A stretch of 64,000 nucleotides of DNA from Chitinophagales bacterium (GCA_017303455.1 JAFLBM010000012.1:94078-158077), one strand, 5' to 3'; counted from the stretch's first letter, positions 43,622 to 52,767 are shown. A program made the numbers and translations. Notes: generated from the letters alone by a model not told the origin.

Positions 43622-46150
43622 ATGAGTAAGGAAGCCAGAGCCCGGATCAGAATAAACAAACTGCTGGAAGATGCAGACTGGCGTTTCTTTGATGACGAAA
43701 ATGGCCCGGCAAATATCCTTCTTGAAAATTATGTGAAGATTACTCAAAATGAAATTGATGCGTGGGGGAATGATTATGAAAAAACAACAACCGGGTCATT
43801 AGATTTCCTACTTGTTGATAGTAATAACAAACCATATTGTGTACTTGAAGCAAAGAAAGAAAGCATCCATCCTCTTACAGCAAAAGAACAAGCAAGAAAA
43901 TACGCAAAGACAGTTGGTGCTCAATTCATTATTCTTTCCAATGGCATCGTTCATTATTTATGGGATTTAAAAAAAGGTAATCCCCAAACGATAATCGCAT
44001 TTCCCTCGGCTGAAGAAATTGGTGCTATTAAACAATGGAACCCTGACCGTAATGCGTTAGCTACAGAAAAAGTTGCCAACGATTACATTGTTACTGTGCA
44101 GATGCCGGATTATAAGGAAAAACCCGGATGGAATGGAAGCGTTGAAAGCAGTAAAGATTTTATATGGGCAAACGGACTTCGGTTTTTAAGGCAATATCAA
44201 TTAAACGCAATTACTGCGTTGCAAAAAGCCGTTGCAAAAGGTAAAGACCGGTTTCTTTTTGAAATGGCAACCGGTACAGGAAAGACATTGACATCAGCCG
44301 CTATCATTCGATTGTTCCTGCGCACACAGAATGCAAGACGGGTTTTGTTTTTGGTTGACCGACTTGAACTGGAAGACCAGGCATGGAAAGCTTTTACTAA
44401 TAACCTGAAGCCCGACTACGCAACTTTCATATTTAAAGAACATAAAAGCGATTGGCGAAAAGCTGACGTAGTGGTTACAACCATTCAATCGCTTATGTTT
44501 AATAATAAGTATCGATATGACTTTACGCCAACAGATTTTGACCTGATTATTTCTGATGAATCACATCGTTCTATTTCAGGGAATGCAAGGGCTGTATTTG
44601 AATATTTTCATGGATATAAATTAGGGCTTACCGCAACACCTAAAGATTATCTGAAGAATGTAGACATAGACAATGTAAGAGAGAATGACCCCAGGGAAAT
44701 TGAACGCCGGATGTTACGTGATACTTATTCAACTTTTGGTTGCGAAGGCGGCGATCCAACCTTTCGTTATTCCTTATTAGACGGAGTAAAGGAGGGGTAC
44801 TTAATTAACCCAAGAGTATTAGATGCCCGTACTGAAATTACAACTCAATTACTTTCAGACGAAGGTTATTCTGTAGCCATACCAACGGAGGAAGGGGAGG
44901 AAACTGAAACATTTATCTCAAGGGATTTTGAAAAGAAATTTTTCTCTGAAAAAACAAACCGTGTTTTCTGTCAGACATTTCTGGAGAATGCATTGAAAGA
45001 CCCCATCACCAATGAAATTGGTAAAACAATTGTGTTTGCAGTAAGCCAGAATCATGCACGGAAACTGACCGAGATATTAAATGAATTTGCAGAGCAACTC
45101 TATCCCGGCAAATACAATTCTGATTTTGCTGTACAGGTAACTTCGCAGGTAGGCGATTCACAGCAAATGACCATCAACTTTACCAATAACAACCTGAACG
45201 GGAAAACAACCTGGCTTGAAGGTTATAAATCCAGCAAGACCAGAGTCTGTGTAACCGTTGGAATGATGACGACAGGTTATGATTGTCCCGATCTGCTCAA
45301 CCTCTGCATGATGCGTCCTATTTTCAGCCCTGCCGATTTTGTACAGATTAAAGGAAGGGGCACAAGAAAAAACACTTTTGAATACAAACATAAAAACGAA
45401 CTGGGCGAAGAGGAAACTATCCAGCATGAAAAGACCATTTTCAAACTCTTCGACTTCTTTGCCAACTGCGAATACTTTGAAGAAAAATTTGATTACGACG
45501 AAGTATTAAAATTGCCAAAGCCGAAAGAAGGCCCCGGCACAGGTGGCGGCGGCGGAATTAATATCGATAAGTATGATAGTTCAGCACACGATATTTTATC
45601 CGTGGTGAAAGAAGAGCAAATCGGGCTGGAAGGCATGAAGATTGACAGGATGCTGTTTTCAAAATTTGAAGACCGCATTAAGATGGATGACATCATTAAA
45701 AAGCATGTGGAGCTAGGCAATTGGGAACATGTGATAAGCCATATACAACACGAAATTTTTGATAAGCCTGAAGAATATTTCAATCTGGAAAAACTGCGCA
45801 AGGCGGCACAGATTGATCGTAAGGTTTCCATCCGGGAAGTAGTGGAAAAAGTATTCGGGATCATTCCAAAATTCAAATCGAAAGATGAAATGCTGGAGGA
45901 AGAGTTTGATAAATTCATTTCCATTTACCCGCCGGAAGAAGATGTAAACCTGCGGGCATTAAAGTATTTCTTTAAAGCCTATATCGTTGACCAGGACATA
46001 CGTAAGATTATTGAAGCGAAAGATTTTCATGCCTTGCAAACAAATCCAACATTAACTATTGCACAGTTCAAAGAAGTAACACCCAAATACCGGGAAGTAA
46101 TTCCGGTATACATTAAAGACTATATTAAATTGGAGCAGTTTGCTGCTTAA
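43622..46150 (+). CDS. hsdR: Type I restriction enzyme, R (endonuclease/translocase) subunit
   Basis: 842 aa. The N-terminal PD-(D/E)xK nuclease has Asp61 and Glu76-x-Lys78 (LDFLLVD...LEAKKES). The SF2 translocase has Walker A ATGTGKT (about 215-222), DEAD-type DESH (312-315), and motifs V-VI (MMTTGYDCPD, QIKGRGTRKN). A C-terminal helical domain for MS binding is followed by RYREV-like residues. This is a short R subunit of the EcoEI/KpnBI-like type. It translocates DNA and cleaves unmodified targets. It lies 9 bp before the MS gene, so it is in an operon. It is more A+T-rich than the flanking core genes. Confidence 0.95.
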   Translation: MSKEARARIRINKLLEDADWRFFDDENGPANILLENYVKITQNEIDAWGNDYEKTTTGSLDFLLVDSNNKPYCVLEAKKESIHPLTAKEQARKYAKTVGAQFIILSNGIVHYLWDLKKGNPQTIIAFPSAEEIGAIKQWNPDRNALATEKVANDYIVTVQMPDYKEKPGWNGSVESSKDFIWANGLRFLRQYQLNAITALQKAVAKGKDRFLFEMATGTGKTLTSAAIIRLFLRTQNARRVLFLVDRLELEDQAWKAFTNNLKPDYATFIFKEHKSDWRKADVVVTTIQSLMFNNKYRYDFTPTDFDLIISDESHRSISGNARAVFEYFHGYKLGLTATPKDYLKNVDIDNVRENDPREIERRMLRDTYSTFGCEGGDPTFRYSLLDGVKEGYLINPRVLDARTEITTQLLSDEGYSVAIPTEEGEETETFISRDFEKKFFSEKTNRVFCQTFLENALKDPITNEIGKTIVFAVSQNHARKLTEILNEFAEQLYPGKYNSDFAVQVTSQVGDSQQMTINFTNNNLNGKTTWLEGYKSSKTRVCVTVGMMTTGYDCPDLLNLCMMRPIFSPADFVQIKGRGTRKNTFEYKHKNELGEEETIQHEKTIFKLFDFFANCEYFEEKFDYDEVLKLPKPKEGPGTGGGGGINIDKYDSSAHDILSVVKEEQIGLEGMKIDRMLFSKFEDRIKMDDIIKKHVELGNWEHVISHIQHEIFDKPEEYFNLEKLRKAAQIDRKVSIREVVEKVFGIIPKFKSKDEMLEEEFDKFISIYPPEEDVNLRALKYFFKAYIVDQDIRKIIEAKDFHALQTNPTLTIAQFKEVTPKYREVIPVYIKDYIKLEQFAA

Positions 46151-46159
46151 AAATAAATC

Positions 46160-48661
46160 ATGTTAGATACCGCTACCAAAAAACGAATTGACGATTGCAG
46201 GGACATTCTCGTAGGTAAACTGCCCGACCCTAAAGCACAGATAGAACAAATTACCATTGGCCTCATCTATAAATTTATGGATGATATGGACAAGGAAGCC
46301 ATTGAGCTTGGCGGCAAGGCCAAATTCTTTGCTGATTATTCCATACCCGACCCGGAGAACCCGAAGAGAAAAAAGACAGTTCCCTTTTCGCAATACAGTT
46401 GGGATAATTTATTTAATACCAAAGTAACGGCAGCAGAAATGCTGCGCCTGTATTCCGAAGCCATTGCGGGCATGGATAAAAACCCCAACATACCGCAACT
46501 GTTCCGTGATATTTTTAAAAATGCTTTTTTGCCTTACCGTGACCCGGAAACTTTGAAGCTGTTTTTAAAAACGATTGGTGAATTTGAATATACACACAGT
46601 GAAAAACTCGGTGATGCATTTGAATACCTGTTGTCGGTAATGGGTTCGCAGGGAGAGGCGGGGCAGTTCCGTACGCCCCGGCATATCATTGATTTTTTAG
46701 TGGCCGTGGTGAACCCCGGTAAAAAAGATACCATACTTGACCCCGCATGTGGCACCGCGGGATTTTTAATTTCTGCTTTTAAACATATCAAAGAGCAAAA
46801 CAAAAAGGGTCTTACACCCGATGAGCGGAAAAAGCTGATACAAAATTTTACCGGCTATGATATTTCTCCCGATATGGTGCGGCTGAGCCTGGTGAATTTA
46901 TACCTGCATGGATTTAATGACCCGCATATATGGGAGTATGATACACTGAGCAGTGAAGAACGCTGGGATGAAACAGCCGATGTGATACTGGCCAACCCGC
47001 CTTTTATGAGCCCGAAGGGTGGCATACGGCCGCATAAAAAATTTTCCATCAGCAGCAACCGCAGCGAAGTATTGTTTGTGGATTATATAGCCGAACACCT
47101 GAACACAAAAGGAAGGGCCGGCATTATTGTACCCGAAGGTGTGATATTCCAGAGCGGCACGGCTTATAAAGAGTTAAGAAAAATGCTGGTGGAAAATTAC
47201 CTGTATGCTGTGGTGAGCCTGCCTGCCGGTGTGTTTAACCCTTACAGCGGCGTAAAAACATCCATTTTATTAATGGATGCGGCTTTTGCAAAAGCAAGCA
47301 ATGAAATACTATTTGTAAAAATTGAAAATGATGGTTATGGTTTAGGTGCACAGCGTACACCTGTAAAAGGAAGCCAGTTGGAAGAAGCCATTGAACTGAT
47401 ACAACAATTTAAAGAAGGCAGTTTTACAGAAAGCAAGTTAGCTCATACTGTAGCAAGAAATGAAATTGCTAAAAATGGCGATTACAATTTAACTGGCGAT
47501 AGATATAAATTAGGTCAGGATTTATCTTCAGTTCAGTATGACATCGTTGAAATAGGTAATGTGTTCAAGACTTCATCTGGTGGGACACCGCTAAAAGACA
47601 AAGAAGAGTATTTTAAAAATGGAACTATTCCTTGGTTGAGAAGTGGAGAAGTCGCACAAGGCTATATAAGTTCATCAGAATTATTTATTACAGAAGAAGG
47701 GTTAAAAAATTCTTCAGCTAAAATATTTCCGGTAAACACCGTATTAGTCGCAATGTATGGTGCAACTGCGGGTCAAGTTGGGATATTAAAATTCGAAGCA
47801 TCAACTAATCAAGCTGTTTGCGGAATTTTGCCAAATGAAAAGGCTATTCCTGAATACCTCTATCTAATTGTAAAATCTCAAAAGGACTATTTGATTTCAC
47901 TAAGTGGCGGTGGGGCACAGCCGAATATCTCACAAAAGTTAATTCGAGAGTTACAAATTCCCCTTCCCCCCTTATCCATACAAGAAGAAATAGTAGCCGA
48001 AATAGAAGGCTGGCAAAAAATAATAGATGGAGCAAAAGCAGTAACAGAAAACTACAAACCAAAAATTGATATTAACCCTGATTGGGAAATGGTGGAATTG
48101 GGTGGATTAGCAAAAAACCTGGATGGCAAGAGAGTGCCAATTACTAAGTCAGACAGAGAAGAAGGAAAGTATCCTTACTATGGTGCATCAGGCATTGTTG
48201 ATTATGTTGCTAATTATATCTTCGACGATGACCTTTTGTTAATTTCTGAAGATGGTGCAAATCTGTTGGCAAGAGTAACTCCAATTGCATTTTCCGTTTC
48301 CGGGAAAGTTTGGGTAAATAATCATGCACATGTTTTGAAGTTTGATAAAATGGAAACTCAAAAATTTGTTGAACTGTATTTGAACTCTATTTCATTAGAA
48401 CCATATATAACAGGTTCTGCTCAGCCTAAATTAAATCAGAAAGCACTTAACTCAATACCTATTCCCTTACCGGACTTCGAAACCCAACGCCAAATCGTTT
48501 CTCAAATAGAAAAAGAGCAGGCCCTGGTAAATGCCAATAAACAACTGGTTGAAATATTTGAACAAAAAATAAAAGACAGGATTGCAAAAGTCTGGGGTGC
48601 CAATAAAGAACCCGCAGCGTATAAAGAAAATGAGCAGTTAACATTGGCAGCGGAGGAGTAA
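46160..48661 (+). CDS. Fused type I methyltransferase and specificity subunit (HsdM-HsdS)
   Basis: 833 aa single chain. Residues 1-440 are HsdM: an N-terminal helical domain, SAM motif I DPACGTAGF (Asp194) and catalytic NPPF (279-282). Residues about 455-600 are the first target-recognition domain, 605-645 a conserved helix (SIQEEIVAEIEGWQKIIDGA), about 650-780 the second recognition domain, and 785-815 a matching distal helix (TQRQIVSQIEKEQALVNANK). It modifies adenines and directs HsdR. G+C drops sharply near 47.45 kb, exactly where HsdM gives way to HsdS. No frameshift is seen at the junction, so this is a true fusion. Confidence 0.93.
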   Translation: MLDTATKKRIDDCRDILVGKLPDPKAQIEQITIGLIYKFMDDMDKEAIELGGKAKFFADYSIPDPENPKRKKTVPFSQYSWDNLFNTKVTAAEMLRLYSEAIAGMDKNPNIPQLFRDIFKNAFLPYRDPETLKLFLKTIGEFEYTHSEKLGDAFEYLLSVMGSQGEAGQFRTPRHIIDFLVAVVNPGKKDTILDPACGTAGFLISAFKHIKEQNKKGLTPDERKKLIQNFTGYDISPDMVRLSLVNLYLHGFNDPHIWEYDTLSSEERWDETADVILANPPFMSPKGGIRPHKKFSISSNRSEVLFVDYIAEHLNTKGRAGIIVPEGVIFQSGTAYKELRKMLVENYLYAVVSLPAGVFNPYSGVKTSILLMDAAFAKASNEILFVKIENDGYGLGAQRTPVKGSQLEEAIELIQQFKEGSFTESKLAHTVARNEIAKNGDYNLTGDRYKLGQDLSSVQYDIVEIGNVFKTSSGGTPLKDKEEYFKNGTIPWLRSGEVAQGYISSSELFITEEGLKNSSAKIFPVNTVLVAMYGATAGQVGILKFEASTNQAVCGILPNEKAIPEYLYLIVKSQKDYLISLSGGGAQPNISQKLIRELQIPLPPLSIQEEIVAEIEGWQKIIDGAKAVTENYKPKIDINPDWEMVELGGLAKNLDGKRVPITKSDREEGKYPYYGASGIVDYVANYIFDDDLLLISEDGANLLARVTPIAFSVSGKVWVNNHAHVLKFDKMETQKFVELYLNSISLEPYITGSAQPKLNQKALNSIPIPLPDFETQRQIVSQIEKEQALVNANKQLVEIFEQKIKDRIAKVWGANKEPAAYKENEQLTLAAEE

Positions 48662-48701
48662 AAGGACTGAAAACCTAAAAACAAATTCATAAAACTGTCA
48701 T

Positions 48702-49646
48702 ATGAACAATTTCATCAAAAAGGTTTTGCCAAACGGGGTATGGGTTGGCGGTATTGCTACAGTAATATCAGTAGTTGCTTTTTTTATAACTGATCGCTTT
48801 CCAAATTGCATATCGTCTTATGTAATTGGCACTATGAGTATACTGGCTGTCTTAGCATACCTGGTCATTGCTTTGTACCAGGCTGCAGTTCTCAGCAGAA
48901 AAAAAGCAGAAGGCGATCTCAAAAAAGATACAAGTAATATGCCTGAACGGGAAGAAGCATTGTTTTTTATGCCCCTTTTTGTAATAGCGTTGATACTATC
49001 TTTTGCTTCCATATATCTTACATTGGGTGATGAAGTGAAAAATTCGCAGGAAAAAAGAGACAGTATGGTAAAAGGTTTCACAGAAAAACTGAACTCTTTG
49101 CAGGCATCACAGGCAGCTTCCGATACTGCTGCTATTCTGCAATTACAATCAGACATTGAAACAGCAAAAACAGACACAATAAAACATTATTCCACCAATT
49201 TTACAAGCGGATACGAAGCCATTTATTTCAGCACTGCTACCTTGTTTACGCTGGGCTATGGAGATATTCAGCCGGTTAGTAAAGTAGTAAAATGGATTGT
49301 AATGGCGCAACTTGTTTGTGTGTTCCTTCTTATTTTCGGTGTTTTTCCTTTATTAATATCCCGGTTATCAGATTTTACGGCTTTTCCTAAACAATCCATC
49401 GAAAACTATGCAGATTATGTATCCGCTGTTCAGCAATTAAAAGATAATAAAATAGCAGTTACCATTTCACAGGATTTGGTGGATAAAGTTGGAAGTAATC
49501 TTATGAAAGCAAGGATAATTGAACTGGCGACCACAACTGCAACTCCTGATTCTATTTTAGAAGCCCTGAAAGGCGAAGGTTTTGTAATTGAGAAGGAAGT
49601 TGAGCTGAAAGATTTTATCAGTAAAGTGCTGGCATCCATAAAATAG
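48702..49646 (+). CDS. Potassium-channel-like membrane protein within the restriction island
   Basis: 314 aa. Membrane segments are about 13-31, 39-62, 86-108 and 196-219. The K+ selectivity filter TLGYGD (183-188) lies in a pore loop before the last helix, as in two-helix-pore channels. Between helix 3 and the pore is a 65-residue polar, coiled-coil-like stretch (EKRDSMVKGFTEKLNSLQAS...). A 95-residue cytosolic domain follows (220-314). It is 40 bp downstream of the MS fusion on the same strand, so probably cotranscribed. A housekeeping channel or an effector-type defence pore are both possible. A+T-rich like the S region. Confidence 0.8.
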   Translation: MNNFIKKVLPNGVWVGGIATVISVVAFFITDRFPNCISSYVIGTMSILAVLAYLVIALYQAAVLSRKKAEGDLKKDTSNMPEREEALFFMPLFVIALILSFASIYLTLGDEVKNSQEKRDSMVKGFTEKLNSLQASQAASDTAAILQLQSDIETAKTDTIKHYSTNFTSGYEAIYFSTATLFTLGYGDIQPVSKVVKWIVMAQLVCVFLLIFGVFPLLISRLSDFTAFPKQSIENYADYVSAVQQLKDNKIAVTISQDLVDKVGSNLMKARIIELATTTATPDSILEALKGEGFVIEKEVELKDFISKVLASIK

Positions 49647-49687
49647 GAAAAGAGCAGGCATTGGTACAGGCCAATCAGCAACTCGTT
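49642..49687 (+). pseudogene. Relic of an hsdS 3' end
   Basis: 46 bp match the true hsdS distal-helix coding sequence (48505-48550) at 38 of 46 positions, in frame, reading IGKEQALVQANQQLV against IEKEQALVNANKQLV. Differences are mostly synonymous or conservative, so it is a separate hsdS lineage rather than a sequencing duplicate. It starts at the channel stop codon. The following 285 bp to 49972 hold a small hairpin (CTGCGG...CCGCAG) and no supported gene. Confidence 0.8.
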
Positions 49688-49972
49688 ACCCATCTCTGCG
49701 GTGCTTGCTGCTCCGCAGCATTATTATCTCGCCTTTGGCGATACATATAACCGGGCCATAAACTGCAAACAGGCGCAGGAAAAGGTTAAAAATTTTCTCC
49801 CGGTATACTGTACATTTAATCTTGAAAAGCCAGGCCCCCGCAGGGCTTTATTCTTTAATTACAGCAGGAATGAAACAAGCTGTCAGCAGACCACCCGGCA
49901 TGCAGGAATGCCAGGATAAAGAGCAGCATAAAAAATAAAGAAGAAACGGGAATCAATTCTAAAAAGAAACGT

Positions 49973-50821
49973 ATGGAAAATCAAAATGAGATAAAAGTAT
50001 TTGAGGAAAAAAAAGTACGAAGCGTATGGGATGCAGAGCAGGAGAAATGGTATATCTCGATAATTGATGTTGTAGCAATCCTCACTGAAAGTGTTGACCC
50101 CAATGCCTATTGGAGAAAGCTAAAGCAAAGACTTAAAGAAGAAGGAAATGAAACCGTGACGAATTGTCACGGGTTGAAAATGCCTGCACCGGATGGCAAA
50201 ATGCGGATGACCGACGTAGCCGACACCGAACAGCTTTTCCGTCTCATTCAATCCATTCCCTCTCCCAAGGCCGAGCCATTTAAACTTTGGCTGGCACAGG
50301 TGGGATCCGAACGGTTAGATGAAATGCAAGACCCCGAACTGAGCATTGACCGGGCCTTGCAACAATACCTGAACCTGGGCTATTCCGAAAACTGGATTAA
50401 CCAGCGGCTGAAAAGTATTGAAATAAGAAAAGAGCTTACCGATGAATGGAAAAAACGGGGATTGAAAGAAGGTATCCAGTTTGCAACACTGACTGATATT
50501 ATTACCCAGGCATGGAGCGATAAAACAACAAAAGAATATAAAACCCTGAAAGGGCTGAAGAAAGAAAACCTGCGGGATAATATGACGAACACAGAATTGA
50601 TCTTAAATATGCTGGCCGAGGCATCCACAAAAGATATTTCTGCCGCTACCAATCCTGGGACTTTTGAAGACAGTAAGAAAGTAGCCAGGCAGGGCGGCAA
50701 TGTAGCCAGAGTGGCAAGGAAAGAACTGGAAGCTAAAACAGGCCGGAAAGTTGTTACCGCCCTAAACGCAAAATCTGCATTGCAATTAAAATCAACGGAG
50801 ACAAAAAAGAAGAAAAAATAA
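49973..50821 (+). CDS. Bro-N domain protein (DinD/antirepressor-like)
   Basis: 282 aa soluble protein. The N-terminal 110 residues (KVRSVWDAEQEKWYISIIDV, then VAILTESVDPNAYWRKLKQR) form a Bro-N domain as in phage antirepressors and DinD-like DNA-damage proteins. A helical middle (residues 115-200) and a very basic C-terminus follow, ending in a lysine run (STETKKKKK). No other phage genes are present. Homologues often sit inside type I restriction loci in Bacteroidota and other phyla, so it is treated as part of the island. Its role (regulator, or DNA binding after damage) is unknown. Confidence 0.85.
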   Translation: MENQNEIKVFEEKKVRSVWDAEQEKWYISIIDVVAILTESVDPNAYWRKLKQRLKEEGNETVTNCHGLKMPAPDGKMRMTDVADTEQLFRLIQSIPSPKAEPFKLWLAQVGSERLDEMQDPELSIDRALQQYLNLGYSENWINQRLKSIEIRKELTDEWKKRGLKEGIQFATLTDIITQAWSDKTTKEYKTLKGLKKENLRDNMTNTELILNMLAEASTKDISAATNPGTFEDSKKVARQGGNVARVARKELEAKTGRKVVTALNAKSALQLKSTETKKKKK

Positions 50822-50890
50822 ATCCTGGGAATAACGCTATAATAAAATCCCGGCTCTGCAAAACTACAGGTCTTGCAGTTATAGTATAAT

Positions 50891-51045
50891 ATCCACCGCT
50901 GTAGTCCCCGTCCATGGACTATGGTCTATCGACTATGGTCTTTCAATCACAGCTTCGCATAACTTCCATTTTCAAAACAATAATATACCCTCCTCTGTAG
51001 TCCCCGTCTATGGACCATGGACTATCGACTATGGACTATCCCTCA
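50891..51045. repeat. Two direct copies of a GTAGTCCCCGTC...CTATGGACTAT phrase
   Basis: Copies start near 50885 and 50982 (97 bp apart), each with ATAATAT, CTGTAGTCCCCGTC and then a CTATGGACTATCGACTATGG phrase of 8-9 bp words. They fill the gap between the Bro-N gene and the serine hydrolase. The copies differ at several positions. Confidence 0.75.
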
Positions 51046-51078
51046 ATCCCCCTTATATTTATACCTAATTCAGCTACT

Positions 51079-52221
51079 ATGCGCCGCTTATTCCTTTTTG
51101 TATTTGGTATCAGTACCCTCATCACTGTTTCACCCGTCCAGGCACAGCCCGGCAAAGCCGAAGCCGCTATCAGCGAGATCATGCAGCAGCACCAGGTGAT
51201 GGGCTTGTCCGTGGCCGTGGTCAAAAACGGAAAGATCAGCTATACGCATTCCTTTGGGCTTAAGAATGCCGAGACAAAGGCACCGTTAACGGAGGAGAGC
51301 ATTTTCCGCATAGCGTCCATCTCCAAATCTTTTTCCGCTACCTCCATCATGCAACTGGTGGAGAAAAAGAAATTGTCACTGGAGGATGATATGAGCAAGC
51401 TGGTAGGGTTTAAAGTACGCAATCCCAAATTCCCCGAAACGGTCATCACCCTCCGCATGGTGTTATCGCACCGTTCTTCCATCAATGATAAGGAAGGTTA
51501 TTTTACACTGGATGCCATCAACCCCGAAAAGAATACCAACTGGGCCAACTGTTATAATGACTATGAACCCGGCACCGGTTATCAATACTGCAACCTGAAC
51601 TATAATATGACCGGCACCATCATCGAAAAAATATCCGGTGAACGGTTCGACCAGTACATCAAAAAACATATTCTTGATCCCCTCGGTCTCTATGGCGGCT
51701 ATTGCGTGGATTCGCTGGATGCCTCCCGCTTCGCCACGATCTACGAGTACAATGATTCACTCAAACAATTAGTTCCCTCACCCGGAGCCTATGCACCCCG
51801 CAGCCAGGAGATCGCCAACTATGTGATGGGCTACAGCACACCCGTCTTTTCCCCAACCGGCGGCATGAAGATCTCCGCCACCGACCTGGCAAAATATATG
51901 ATCATGCACATGAAGATGGGTAAGGCCAATGGTAAACGGATCATCAAAAAGAAAAGTGCGGCCACCATGCAAACGGCCTTATCCGATAAAGAAGGCTATG
52001 GACTGGCCATTGCCACCGCCACCCGGCTCATCCCGGGTAAAACCCTGAAAGGGCATACCGGTTCGGCCTATGGTTTATCCAGCGCCATGTTCTTCGACCC
52101 GAAAGAAAAATACGGCATCGTGGTCATCACCAATGGCTGTCTTCCCGGCTACACCGAAGGGCACAATACCGTGATCCGGAAAACAGTGAATGTGTTATAT
52201 GAGCAACTGATTGCAAAATAA
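51079..52221 (+). CDS. Exported serine hydrolase, class C beta-lactamase/penicillin-binding family
   Basis: 380 aa from ATG 51079, with signal peptide MRRLFLFVFGISTLITVSPVQ. Catalytic motifs are SxxK in RIASISKSFSATS, YxN in GYQYCNLNYNMTG, and a late HTG in LKGHTGSAYGL. The family includes beta-lactamases, D-aminopeptidases and esterases; the activity cannot be decided from sequence. The frame upstream to 51010 translates the preceding repeat, so the internal ATG is preferred. Periplasmic. Confidence 0.9.
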   Translation: MRRLFLFVFGISTLITVSPVQAQPGKAEAAISEIMQQHQVMGLSVAVVKNGKISYTHSFGLKNAETKAPLTEESIFRIASISKSFSATSIMQLVEKKKLSLEDDMSKLVGFKVRNPKFPETVITLRMVLSHRSSINDKEGYFTLDAINPEKNTNWANCYNDYEPGTGYQYCNLNYNMTGTIIEKISGERFDQYIKKHILDPLGLYGGYCVDSLDASRFATIYEYNDSLKQLVPSPGAYAPRSQEIANYVMGYSTPVFSPTGGMKISATDLAKYMIMHMKMGKANGKRIIKKKSAATMQTALSDKEGYGLAIATATRLIPGKTLKGHTGSAYGLSSAMFFDPKEKYGIVVITNGCLPGYTEGHNTVIRKTVNVLYEQLIAK

Positions 52222-52272
52222 TGCTGGAGAAAATATTGGTACTACATTTTCCTTATAAAAAGAAAGAAGCCA

Positions 52273-52698
52273 TGCAATCCAGATGCCTCGTGCCCCGGCA
52301 TGAGAGGACGATGTTGTTTGGCATGCCAGAATTAAAACGCATTTGGAGTTAGACTATCTCGCATCCAGCGAAAAGGAAAGCAATAATTGGTTAAAACCAA
52401 TCCCGGAAACATTTTCGAATAAATAGGCCACGGTTTAAACCGTGGCCTATAAAATACAACCATTAACGCCGAACCGTTTTAACGGTTTTACCAACTTTAC
52501 TCATTATTGCATCTTCATGTTATCCAGATGCATTGTGCCCCGGGATGACAGGACACTGTTGTTTGAAATACCGAACGGAAACTCATCGGCGGTATAAATG
52601 ACTTTCCCATGCAATCCAGATGCCTCGTGCCTCGGCATGACAGGACGCTGTTGACTGGTATACCCAAACTTAAACGCATCGGCCGTATAAATAACTTT
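52273..52698. repeat. Three copies of the ATCCAGATGCCTCGTG repeat
   Basis: Copies at about 52273-52342, 52519-52604 and 52609-52698 share ATCCAGATGC-(C/A)T-(C/T)GTGCC, CGGCATGA-(G/C)AGGAC and TGTTG; copies 2 and 3 also share the tail CATCGGC(G/C)GTATAAAT and ACTTT and repeat at about 90 bp. The first copy is separated from them by the hairpins at 52386-52487. Confidence 0.8.
52386..52487. repeat. Cluster of three hairpins
   Basis: ATTGGTT-AA-AACCAAT (52386-52401), the palindrome ATAGGCCACGG-TTTAAA-CCGTGGCCTAT (52423-52450) and AACCGTT-TT-AACGGTT (52472-52487). The last two share the GGTT/AACC core. They resemble REP-type hairpins more than terminators, as no T-tracts follow. Confidence 0.8.
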
Positions 52699-52702
52699 GC
52701 CA

Positions 52703-52767
52703 GCGCCTTGTTCCGTCCGTCATGCAGCAACCAAGAACTATAAACCAACCAGGACGGAACACAGCGC
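52703..52767. repeat. Long-loop hairpin, copy 2
   Basis: GCGCCTTGTTCCGTCC (52703-52718) faces GGACGGAACACAGCGC (52752-52767), 14 of 16 paired, across a 33-base loop. The left arm is identical to copy 1 at 40303-40318. Confidence 0.8.

Noticed and set aside
49701..49919. 72-codon open frame between the channel and Bro-N genes
   Set aside because: It has no recognisable domain, a mixed composition and no ribosome-binding context; the region looks like remnants.
49973..50821. Prophage suggested by the Bro-N protein
   Set aside because: No integrase, structural, lysis or replication genes lie within 10 kb, and flanking genes are restriction or core genes.
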